Source of the DNA: Mixia osmundae IAM 14324
Taxonomy: Eukaryota > Basidiomycota > Mixiomycetes > Mixiales > Mixiaceae
Assembly (NCBI RefSeq): GCF_000708205.1
Contig: NW_014575561.1
Coordinates: 70,299-134,298, forward strand
Length of the DNA: 64,000 nt
Direction of reading: 5' to 3'
Shown here in pieces: positions 34,898-44,323 of the stretch. The position numbers and the translations under genes are program-made. Numbering within the stretch: position 1 is the stretch's first letter; each line of letters begins with the position of its first letter. The notes beneath the pieces were generated by a model that worked only from the letters and a program-made list of their open reading frames with translations, did not search any database and was not told the origin of the DNA.

Positions 34898-37596
34898 ATG
34901 GCGGCATATCAGTATGACGAGACAGGTCAGTGCAAACGGGATTACCTGTTCTACTCGATCGTGGACTGATGAGCTTGTGTCTACTTCACGCTTCGCAATC
35001 AATCTCATCTTACGTCTTACCCTTGCGACGACACTGTCACGCACGCAACAGGCCAGTTCGGCTTCGTCATCGTCGCCTTTTTGGCCATCATCCTCCTACC
35101 ATGGTCATACATCACTCTCAAGTCGCTCACGGGTCAGTCATACCGCGCTACAAGGCTTGCACAAGGAGCTCATCAGACTTTGAACCTTTCCGATTATTCT
35201 TCATTCTGTGCTCACACACTATAGCGGCAACGACGGCGACGAAGACTGCTCCGCCGTGTGCAGGATGGCTAGACAAGGACGAGAGCATCAAGAGATCTAC
35301 AAACGGTCGACAAGGCGCGCAAAAGCCACTTCCTTGGAAAACGTATGGCAGTCCTAGCTCGTATCAGTGCTGTACTCACTCCTGCACAGGCTCATATTGC
35401 TCAGTACTGGGTGGCTCGTGTTGGCCTACTACGGTCAGCGCGTCGCAAAGATTGGACCAAACGCTGCAATTTACGATCCGTTTGCTATCCTCGGCATTTC
35501 GACTGCACGTCAAGACGCTCTCAGATGGTCACAATCCAGCTGATAGGGTCAACGCCGTGCAGAGCTTGGGTGAGAAGGAAATCAAGAGACACTACAAGCG
35601 GATGACACTCAAATTGTCAGTGCCCTAGCCTGGACAGATCTCGATGCTCACAGGTCTGCACGACAGCCATCCCGACAAAATCAAGCTCAGCGAAAACCAG
35701 ACGAAGGAGCAAGCAGATGAGCACTTTGTCAATATCACAAAAGCATACAAAGCGTCTGTTCCCCTGCACACGTCACAGGCCAAGCTGATATTCGCCGTAC
35801 AGTCTGACGGACGAAACTATCCGCAAGAACTTTGAGCTGTACGGTCATCCTGACGGCAAACAAGAATTCTCGATGGGCATCGCTCTTCCCAAATGGGTCG
35901 TCGAATCGCATAACAGCGGCTATGTGATCGGCATCTACGCCCTTCTATTCGGTATCGCTCTACCTTACTTTGTCGTGCGTCCTTGTTTCTCGAGCCAGCG
36001 TGACGTCCGTATGCTCATACAGCCAGTCAAGGGCCGTTGGTGGTACGGATCGCGAAAGTATACTAAAGATCAGATCCTCAATTCGACCGCCGCCACCGTC
36101 TTCACCAATCTCAAAGAAGATTCCTCCTTTTCTGACCTTCTTGAGCTCCTCGCCAGTAGCGACGAGTTCAATGGTCTCAAGCAGACCGATAGCGGAGAGT
36201 ACAGCAACGTCGAAACGCAGATCAGAGTCTTGCTCAAGGCCAGAGGACGAGATCTCTCTTCCAATGCTCTGCTGCGCAAAACTCGAGCTATGCGTGCTGC
36301 CGTTCTTCTCTATGCGCATCTCTTCCGCGTCAGCATCAAGGATGCCAAGCTTCTGCAAGGTCCGTCAGATTGGCTGTCAATATGCGCAAGCAAGCTCGTA
36401 TTGAGGCACTGCTGTTCGGGCAGAACGCAACGAGACAGTCTTGCTTGCGCACCAGCTGACGACAGCGCTCAGCAATGTAGCGACGGCTTACTCGTGGCTG
36501 CATACCCTGTCTCTCGTCATCTCCGTCCAGCAACGCTTGATGCAGGCTATCCATCCAACACTGCCCTCGCTACTGCAAGCTCCGGGTCTGACAATCTCGG
36601 GAGCCGAAGCAGCTGCTCGAGCCGGTATTCGAACAATGAAAGATCTAGCTCTAGCTGGCGACAAAGGCAAGGAAGTGCTCAAAGATCTCGAACCGCGCGA
36701 TGCCCAGCGAGCAATCGCCATCGCACAACACTGGCCATATCTCGAGATCGAGAGCGCCCAATTCAAAGGTGAGTCGACACACTGCTGGCTGTGACGTCCG
36801 CTGACTTCAAGTCGGGTTTCAGTGACGGGCGAGAAAGTCATTACGCCTGGCTGCATTGTCGCGCTCGTACTCAAGCTTCGTCTCGTGTATCCACACAAGC
36901 CGAGTGAGAACGACGTCGAGAAGGTGTCTACCCAAGGACAGATGACAGAGACGGTCAAAGAAGGCGAGATGGAGATCAATGAGCTCATCGGCCGAAAAGC
37001 CAAGGGTGCAGATGGCGAAGAGCCTACACCCTTTGCGTGTGCGCCTCTCTTTCCTCGCGTTCGTCTCTCTCACTCATGAGCCTACTGAAATTGATGACCG
37101 GGGACTTGGACAGCATCGCAAGCCGACCTGGTCTGTCTTTGTTGGCGATCAAAAGCTGGCAAAGATCTTCGTATTGCCCGCACGATACACAGATATCGGA
37201 GCCAACTCGACGCGTACGATCAGACATACCTTCCAAGCACCGCCGGCGGCAGGCATGTTCACTTTCCAAGCGTATGTCAAGAGTGACAGCTACATCGGCA
37301 CCGACGTCCAGAAAGATATGAAGGTACGCTGCCGCGCGTCCACACGACTCGCGCTGAATGAGAAGCAGATGGAGGTGATACCCTTTGAAGCACTAGACGA
37401 TCTAGATGATGCGGATGATGACATCTCTGAGCCCGATGAGGACACCTTTGCTGGTCAGATGGCTCAGATGAAGGGCAAGCCTGTCAAGCGTATCCCAGCA
37501 GCTCAAGATGACGACGATGATGACGATACTTCAGACGATAGCTCAGATGATTCAGACGACTCTTCAGACTCGTCGGATTCTTCAGACTCTGACTAG
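34898..37596 (+). CDS. SEC63: ER translocon subunit SEC63 (J domain)
   Basis: Membrane J-protein that recruits the lumenal Hsp70 Kar2/BiP to the Sec61 channel. Eleven exons from 34898 to 37596 give 684 residues. Short first exon (MAAYQYDETG) then a membrane segment, a cysteine-containing lumenal-type loop, a second membrane segment (LILLSTGWLVLAYYG) and the J domain, in which YDPFAILGIST joins to EKEIKRHYKRM through a GC-donor intron (35505-35562, GCACGT) and the HPD motif is completed by the splice into exon 6. SEC63 domains follow, then a long acidic Asp/Ser tail. Segment 37324-37368 (45 nt, GTACGC to AAGCAG) could be an in-frame intron, giving 669 residues. First intron is unusually long (126 nt). 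Confidence 0.92.
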
Positions 37597-37752
37597 TCTG
37601 TTGCATCTCTGCATGCATGCTCTGATCTCGTGTTGCGTCGAGTGCAGATCACTCCTCGGGGTCGTGTGTTACCCAGGTGAAGGCGGCATGAGTGTTGACG
37701 CAGGTCACTGCAGGGCATCACGTGTGAGTGAGACGACGAGCAATGCGCGCGG

Positions 37753-38352
37753 TCACCTGCTCTCTTGGAGGGGCGCACAGATGCTCGTCGATGGCAGCTT
37801 ATTGCACTCTACCCAGACGCCTGCTCGGAGCGCTTCGATCTTTCTCATGTTGTAGAACCCGTCGACTTCGATGCGCCATTCGAAGATGCAGCAGTTCGCC
37901 TCGTAAAAGACTGCACAGCTTGTCTTTGATGGGCTCACCCAAGTGCATGGCAAAGCTTACAGGCTGCATCGACGACGAGGGGGATCCTGATGAGGAAGCT
38001 AATAAAGACTGCCTCGGGAAAGACGGTAGCGCTGATACGGTGGATGACTACAGATCGGGCTGGCTCCTCATCGCGATTGAGCTGGTCCACCCGCTCAATC
38101 AGTCAATCGAGTGAAGCATAAAGCCAGACGGACGACAAAGACTCGATAGTCATCAGTGTGGAGTTGTAGATCGAGCACGACGGGCGTGGGAGTCGTGTTG
38201 ATCCAGAAGTCTCTCTCGATGACGGTGGCGGATTCGGCTCGCTTGAACTGATACTGACACGATGCACCGCCCTCGATGACGATCTTGTAGTTCCTCTCGA
38301 GGGCAGCAACGATGGTGATACAAGCCAGGCAGAGAGATATGAGCCACCGCAT
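37753..38352 (-). CDS. Small secreted protein family, member 1 (165 aa)
   Basis: Exons 38352-38134, 38081-37961 and 37910-37753. Signal peptide MRWLISLCLACITIVAA, then NYKIVIEGGASCQYQF. The second block is ISATVFPEAVFISFLI and the third carries the family motif NCCIFEWRIEVDG followed by CNKLPSTSICA near the end. All introns are 50-52 nt; the first is phase 0 as in its neighbours. It is the first of three tandem paralogues; a fourth, more divergent, is at 13.5-14.3 kb. No known domain recognised. Secretion and disulphide bonding are inferred from the signal peptide and conserved cysteines. Confidence 0.72.
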
Positions 38353-38502
38353 CAGTCCTGAAGACGCGGTTCTTGGTCGCGTGACTTGCATCCGGGGGTG
38401 TACGAGGCTTAGCGCTTCTGATGACATGTCAGAGCCACGGCACTTGAGTGTTATTCCTCTGCTCCTTCCTCTGTGATGCAAGATGGATGCAGGTAGTACA
38501 CG

Positions 38503-39179
38503 TCATTGTATACAGCCCTGGTCGTCCGGATTCTCGCACTGATCCGGATCCTTGCTGGGCGAGTTCCAGTCGAATTGGCTGACAGTATCCGTGCACTTGA
38601 GCGCTGCGGTGACCTCAGCTGGGTCGAAGTCACGGCCGGATGAGGTCTTACTCGTTCTGATACGATTGCAGATCGGCGATGCTCTGCAGGTGAACCGGAA
38701 ACCCTGTCGGTCGGGTGCCGTCTCCAGCCACCTAACATCCGGTCTGAGGGAGAAGTCGACTTCTGCCACCCAGTGAATCTGGCAGCAAGCGCGAAAGTAG
38801 TCATCCGCCGGAGTTTCGCGTTGTGTGATGAGTTGGACGGTCATGCTGGCGAAGAAAGCATCTGGGAACATCGAAAAGGCGATGAGTTTGCTTTGTACGC
38901 CACCACCCTTCATGATTTCGGGTCTGCGTACGCTCTGCATATAATCCATGTTGGCAATGTCCGGTCAGGCTCCGAGACACTGACGACGTATGCGTTCTCC
39001 CGGTCAAGTCTTGCGACTAGCCACGCTTCGGTTTCGTATGTTTCGACCGTAAACACGATGGCCGGTTTTGTATCACTGAGGGTGTAGCTGCATGTCGCCT
39101 GGCCGTACATGGTGACACTGTAGTACGCATTGCGACATGCACACTGCACGATGAAGAGACCAAGGAGAATGAACAGCAT
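38503..39179 (-). CDS. Small secreted protein family, member 2 (208 aa)
   Basis: Exons 39179-38985 and 38934-38503. Signal peptide MLFILLGLFIVQCAC, then YYSVTMYGQATCSYTL. The second block LIAFSMFPDAFFASMTV runs without a further intron into ACCQIHWVAEVDF and CRASPICN. It carries an extra C-terminal segment of about 50 residues with four more cysteines and many Asp/Ser residues, absent in members 1 and 3. It has lost, or never had, the introns seen before and after the CC motif in its neighbours. Function unknown. Confidence 0.72.
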
Positions 39180-39339
39180 CGCTGAGGCTGAGGAGCGAGC
39201 GCGCAACGCCGTCGTCGCGTGAGAAGTGAGGTTTACCCCTGCAATGCGTCACAACTCGGTCTCTGATGCTGACGCTGGTTCTGGTAAGGGCGGCCAGATC
39301 AGCTCTGCAGTCTCGACGTCGCAGATGACTGTGGGAGAT

Positions 39340-39997
39340 TCAGCGTCGGACTGATGAAGTTGGGTAGTTCCACTCGCCACCGTCTTGTAGACCTGCGCAG
39401 ATTGGACCCAGATCTTGCGAGCAATGTGAGATCGGTCCTTGACGGACGCTATCGAGAGCACGCCGGCTGAGGAAGGCGTCGATCTCTGCTTGCCAAGCAA
39501 AGGTCTGCTCGGGCTTGAATCAGTCACTCGTCTCCGTGTCGATCGCGCAACGGACACAGCAATGACGCTCGAGGACTCCTTTGATGGAGTTCCTTCAGCG
39601 TGGAGGGTGGTGGAGAGTGCATATAATCTTACTTGTCTCATCAGGCTGTATGGTCAGCGTGATCGTAAAGGCGACGAAGCTCGTATGAGGCAAGGCCGAA
39701 TAACCAATCACGCGAGTCTTTTGGTCGAGTGTCTTTGGGTGCCATAGCCGCTGCAGCCTTTCGTCAATGGAGCAGACAAGACTTACCGAAGAGTATACTC
39801 ACAGTTGTCACATAGCGTTCTTTGAGCCATATCGCAGTCTCCGCCTTGACACAGGGCGTTTGCAGCCTGAACATGTGCCACTTTTGGCCAGAGAAGTAGC
39901 GACATTCAGCCGCTCCTTGCAAGTTGTAAGTGTACGATTCTGTCTCTGCTGCTCGCACACCGCATAGCACAAGAAGCACACAAAGCAGACTGAGCAT
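39340..39997 (-). CDS. Small secreted protein family, member 3 (166 aa)
   Basis: Exons 39997-39803, 39750-39633, 39578-39556 and 39504-39340. Signal peptide MLSLLCVLLVLCGVRAA, then SYTYNLQGAAECRYF. Exon 1 has the same 195-nt length and phase as in member 2. The second block is VIGYSALPHTSFVAFTITL. The 23-nt third exon ends in HCC and splices to TFAWQAEIDAF, restoring the CC-x(3)-W-x(2)-E-[VI]-D motif; CSQDLGPICAG follows. The match to two paralogues is what fixes these exon borders. An additional intron near the 3' end cannot be excluded. Confidence 0.7.
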
Positions 39998-40193
39998 GTT
40001 ACACAAGTTTGGGATGAGCTCGTCCTTGTTTGCCGATGACGTGGACGGCGGGGCTTCATCTCTGTTTGCGGCCTCGACAACGGGTCACGACCTCACGGAT
40101 GAGACTACGGAGAGCGATGGACGGTCGAAGCTGAGCACGATGATACATTGCAGACCAGCTAGCTTGTAAAGGGCCTGACGAGGCCCCGTCGGG

Positions 40194-40530
40194 CTATGCG
40201 TTGCGCATGCCTTCCTTGCCTGACCAACGACAATAAGGCTGTTTGCACGTGAGCCATGCTCGTGCGACTGCGTCCGAAGCTTACTCCGCCCTCGCGATCG
40301 TTGCACGTCACGAGCGACTTGTCATGAGCACAGCCTACGTCATCGTCGCCGTCGCCGCAAACAGGTGTTTGGCCACCCGTGACGGTGCCGGCGGATGCGC
40401 CCTGTTGAGCCTCGACATGAGCAGCGGCGATCAGAATGCTTAGCACGAGTGTCGAGGAGAAGCTTGCTTGCGATGAGACCCGCGATGCTGCTGCTGAACA
40501 AGAGGATGGGTGAGGATCTAGATGACGTTG
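40194..40530 (-). CDS. Likely secreted cysteine-containing protein, 5' end unresolved
   Basis: A hydrophobic stretch STLVLSILIAAAHVEAQQ looks like the core of a signal peptide, followed by TPVCGDGDDDVGCAHDKS and LVTCNDREGG. A 46-nt intron (40241-40286, GTAAGC to CAAACAG) then leads to PYCRWSGKEGMRNA and a stop at 40194. No start codon is present just before the hydrophobic region in this frame, so an upstream exon must exist or the frame is wrong. Not clearly part of the three-gene family next to it. Confidence 0.4.
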
Positions 40531-40635
40531 CAAGCAGGAGCACCTGACGAGTTGACTTTTGCCCGTCGCGATCGTCTTTTTTTTTGCCGTCACCTGCTCG
40601 GAGCATCGATCTGTCGCCGTCGCATCAGTCGCAAG

Positions 40636-41551
40636 ATGGTATGCAGCGCACCCTTCTCTAGCGACAGTCGGCATGCAGACTCATCCCCGGCTGGCAGGGC
40701 AAAGCAAAGAAGACGCGGACAGCTTCAGTGAAGCGAATGATCAAGACGACCGACGAGAGGCTGAAGGCCAACGCAGCCAAGTCGGCAGAGAAGCTCGAAA
40801 AGTCAAAAGCTCAGCAAGTCAAGCATGTGTAAGGCGACTCCACGCGAGTCTGTCATCGATTCGGCTGAACGAGCGGTCTCGTGCCAGAGCCCAGATGCCG
40901 AGTTCAATGTTCATGTCGCACAACACGGCACTCGCGCCGCCCTATAGAGTCCTCGTGCGCATGCAGCATCGTCAATTTCGAACGCTCGACTGACCTTCGG
41001 ATGCGCAGGTCGACACCAATTTCATCAATCTCTCACTAGAAGAGCGGATAGAGATGATGAGAGGCATGATGGACTGTCTCTATGCCAAGTGTTAGTCTTG
41101 CTCGGCTCTGTCAGTTTTCCTCAGACTGACGATCTGGACTGTGTTGACAGGCATACCATGCATCAGTGACTGCGTCATGGCCGAGATAGAAAAGTTAGGG
41201 CCAAAGTTTCGTCTAGCGCTCAGGTGCGCCGCTGTCGCTGCAGACCTCCTGGATGACGAGAGCTGATGAGCATCGCAGGGTGGCGAAAGATCCACGCTTC
41301 GAACGTCTGCCATGCTCTCACCGGGGTTCCTATGCAGACGACTGCATTGTCGATCGAGTCACGAGCCATCGGTGCTACGTCGTCGCCACCTGTGACCGCG
41401 CTCTACGGCGTCGGCTGCGCAAGATTCCCGGCGTGCCGGTGAGCATGACCGGACCTGCCGCTTGGGGATACTTACGCATGCCCAGCTCATGTACATCAGC
41501 AAGAAGAGATACGCCATTGAAAGACTGCCGGATATGGGCGTACCGTCCTGA
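40636..41551 (+). CDS. FCF1: rRNA-processing PIN-domain protein FCF1
   Basis: Small-subunit processome protein needed for early 18S rRNA cleavages. Six exons: 40636-40638, 40698-40826, 41009-41090, 41151-41223, 41279-41438, 41486-41551, giving 170 residues. The first coding exon is only the ATG; it splices to GKAKKTRTASVKRM, the conserved basic N-terminus. PIN-domain residues are visible in VDTNFINLSLEERIEMMRGM, CISDCVMAEIEKLGPKFRLA, YADDCIVDRVTSHRCYVVAT and KIPGVPLMYISKKRYAIERL. Intron 40827-41008 is long for this window (182 nt). The start codon lies about 100 bp beyond the likely secreted gene on the other strand. Confidence 0.92.
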
Positions 41552-41934
41552 GCGTTCTTTGTCGTCCTCGCTCGCTTGTCACCTCGTCACCCAATACGAG
41601 CCGGCACAGGTCAGCATTCACAGCTCTGTTGCTCATTGTACTCTGCTCCTACTGGCCGCTCTGGCATCGCGTCATGAACTGCGTCTCGCTGCATCTCAAG
41701 ACGAGAAATATGATACGGTCTCATCGGTCGCTCTTGACTCATGCGTAGATCACAAGCGCATCCCCAAACACAAAAGTCCGCCATACACCGCACGGAGCCA
41801 AAGCAGCTTGAAGATTTGTCTTGCCTCAGATACCCCGTACTATATCACAGACACCGCGTATCGATTCGATCTGCCTCTTCCGCTCGCTAGCTTTGCGAAG
41901 TGCTCACTCAGAAGGGATCAAGACTACAACACCG
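41552..41934. other. Intergenic region
   Basis: About 380 bp between FCF1 and the cysteine-rich mini-protein, same strand. Only chance-like frames seen. It should contain the mini-protein promoter. Confidence 0.5.
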
Positions 41935-42250
41935 ATGCGCTACTTCATCCTCCTCGCCCTCGCTTCCTTCGCTGCTGGCACCGTTCTGCCTGTCGTGCGT
42001 ACCCAAGCACGTGTTTAGGCTATTTGGCTCACGTTTCAGCAGGCCACATGTACGGTCAGCGGCGCCAAGTGCATCGGCCACAACTTGAGCTCAACGGTAT
42101 GTTCGAGGAGTGTGGGCCATACAGGCCGACAGGCCAAGTGCACTGCTGACGCTCTTGTGGCAGCAATGCTGCCGCTGCACAAAAGATCCGCACTTCAACT
42201 ATTGCGACGGTTGCTGGGTCCTCGGCGAGTTCTGCGATGTCCCTGCGTGA
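41935..42250 (+). CDS. Secreted eight-cysteine mini-protein, 67 aa
   Basis: Three exons (41935-41994, 42040-42096, 42164-42250), all phase 0. Signal peptide MRYFILLALASFAAGTVL followed by a mature peptide of about 47 residues with eight cysteines spaced C-x6-C-x9-CC-x-C-x8-C-x2-C-x6-C. The pattern (QCCRCTKDP, NYCDGCWVLGEFC) suggests four disulphides or zinc binding. Splice borders are supported because every exon adds cysteines in one frame. No family recognised; effector or antimicrobial roles are possible but not shown. Confidence 0.68.
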
Positions 42251-42376
42251 CCGCGTGTGAGAATGTGACTGCAACGCAAGCCAATGAGACCGTCGCCGCC
42301 GTGAGCGTGCACGAGCTTGTCGCGTCGATGGCATTGAGGACAAGGCGAGACTGCAAGCTCGTCTCGAGGTGAAGGC

Positions 42377-43773
42377 ATGCCCGAGCTCGCAGAGGTAGAG
42401 CGTGCCCGAGGCATCCTCGAGCGAGTCTCTCTCGGCAAGACGATCACACAGTGCCAGACGCTAGAGGACACGATCGTGTATGCCGATGCAACCCATACCG
42501 ACTTTGTCAGCCGAGCGCAACTCAGCAAGACGTCTGCTTTGCTGAGTGTGAATCTGTATGACAGGCTGCAGAGCTCCTTGATCGCAGAGTCGAACTCGTC
42601 GGCCGGACGGGCAAGCAGTTCTACGTTCGTCCTCGGGTGCCACCGACGAGGATTGGCTCTTAATCCTCAGAGAGCAGATGGTGCTCTCCCATCCCAGCAA
42701 GCCCACCGTCTCTGCGCTTTGGCACTTTGGCATGTCGGGCGCATGCCAGATCAGAGGCGAAGAGAGCAATTACTACAGAAAGAAGCCCAAGAATGAACTC
42801 AACAGCGACGGCGCACCTTGGCCTCCACGGTTCTGGAAAGCCTGTCTCACCTTTGATGACGGATCAGAATGGGCCTTTATGGACGCAAGACGACTCGGAA
42901 GGATAAGGCTCATAAGGGATAGTGATCCTAGGCTCCATCCGCCCATGTCACTCCTCGCACCCGACGCTTTGCTCGACTTGCCACCCGTGCCCGAATTTGC
43001 AACTGCTCTCAGAAAACGAACAGCTCCCGTCAAAGCTATCTTGCTCGATCAGAACGGCGTCGTGTCTGGTTTGGGCAACTGGCTCGTCGATGAGTTCTTC
43101 TACCAATCCCGCATACACCCTGGCCAGCGGGGCGCAACACTCCATGATGATCAGATCGAAGCTCTGCACGAGACGATTCGGTACGTTCTCAAGACGGCAG
43201 TGGAAGCCAATGCAGACCATCGTACTTTCCCAAAGACCTGGCTCTTTGCCAATCGATGGGGCAAAGGTCGAGCCAAAGCGCCCGAAGTCACTCTGGCAGG
43301 CGTCTTACCAGAATCAGCTGAGTCATCGCTGATCGCGGAAGTCACCTCTAGGTTGACGGTAGCACGGCTCCGATCACTTTCGAGACGATAGGCGGTCGAA
43401 CGACAGCTATCGTCAAATCCCTTCAGAAGCTCAGAGCTCTGCCTATACTTGACGAAGCAGAGGTAGACGGTAAACCTGCCAAGAAGGCAAGTCGGAAGGC
43501 CGCTCCTCATCAGCCAGACTCGCTGAGCGCTTTCACCAGGCCAAGAAACGCAAGATTGATACGAAATCAGAAGAGGGCGTACCAGACGATGCCCAACTGG
43601 TCGAGGCCACCCGTACTGTCACGGAAGTCTCCAGTACGAGCAATGCTCGCAAGCGCAAGACAAGAAGCACGACTACCACTCTTACTGTCAAGACTGATGC
43701 TCCGATAGAGTCTGTTGAGCCGCCAGTCCCTAAAGGAGCCCGCAAGAGCAAGCGGAAGCGCTCAGCTGTATAG
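42377..43773 (+). CDS. Formamidopyrimidine-DNA glycosylase (Fpg/Nei family)
   Basis: Base-excision repair glycosylase/AP lyase acting on oxidised purines. Five exons (42377-42505, 42565-42624, 42678-43301, 43352-43486, 43540-43773) give 393 residues. It starts MPELAEVERA: Pro2 and Glu3 are the catalytic pair (most relatives read MPELPEVE). AILLDQNGVVSGLGNWLVDE is the helix-two-turn-helix DNA-binding region. The C-terminal zinc finger is absent, replaced by FETIGGRTTAIV and a basic tail, as in plant and fungal Fpg proteins. Intron 43487-43539 appears to use a GC donor (AAG then GCAAGT); a GT alternative 15 nt upstream would also keep frame. Confidence 0.9.
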
Positions 43774-44323
43774 TCGAACCAATGCATGCTCTCTGATATG
43801 CTCCCATCCAAGCCAAGTGTCGACCCAAGCATGGCAAGACAGACGAGCGGCGATAAAACGAGTTCATTATTTCTTCACAGGGTCGTTACAGTCGGACAAA
43901 TGGACAGACAACATTGACGCGCCTGCGCGCTCCGCCGCTCCGTCGTGACCGGGCCCTAACAACTCGAGGCCATTGGATGCGCGGTCTCCGAATGCTATAC
44001 TCTTCGGCCTGACGAGTCAGACGAGTGCGAGACAGAGAGATGATGCTGAAGTTGATCGTCGTGAAAGAGAGCTGATGCGTGCCAGTCATGTTTCGATGAT
44101 GATGTTGGAAAAAGCGACGGAGACCTTCGTATCTTGCTCGTGAGGCAGCGAGTTGCTGGGTGTACACGAGACTTGGGTATCCCTATGAGCTTCCGATAAC
44201 CCCTCCTGGAAAAAGTGTGTGAGTGTGAGTGTTGCCTTTCAATAAGTATGGCGTGCGGGTGAAAGTGCGAGTGAATAAATGCGCTCCTTGCGCGGTCATA
44301 GCATGACATCTGCGGCCGCTCGG
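43774..44323. other. Intergenic region between convergent genes
   Basis: About 550 bp, holding the 3' ends of the glycosylase and the kinase. GTGTGAGTGTGAG-like simple sequence lies near 44215-44270. No gene supported. Confidence 0.5.
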
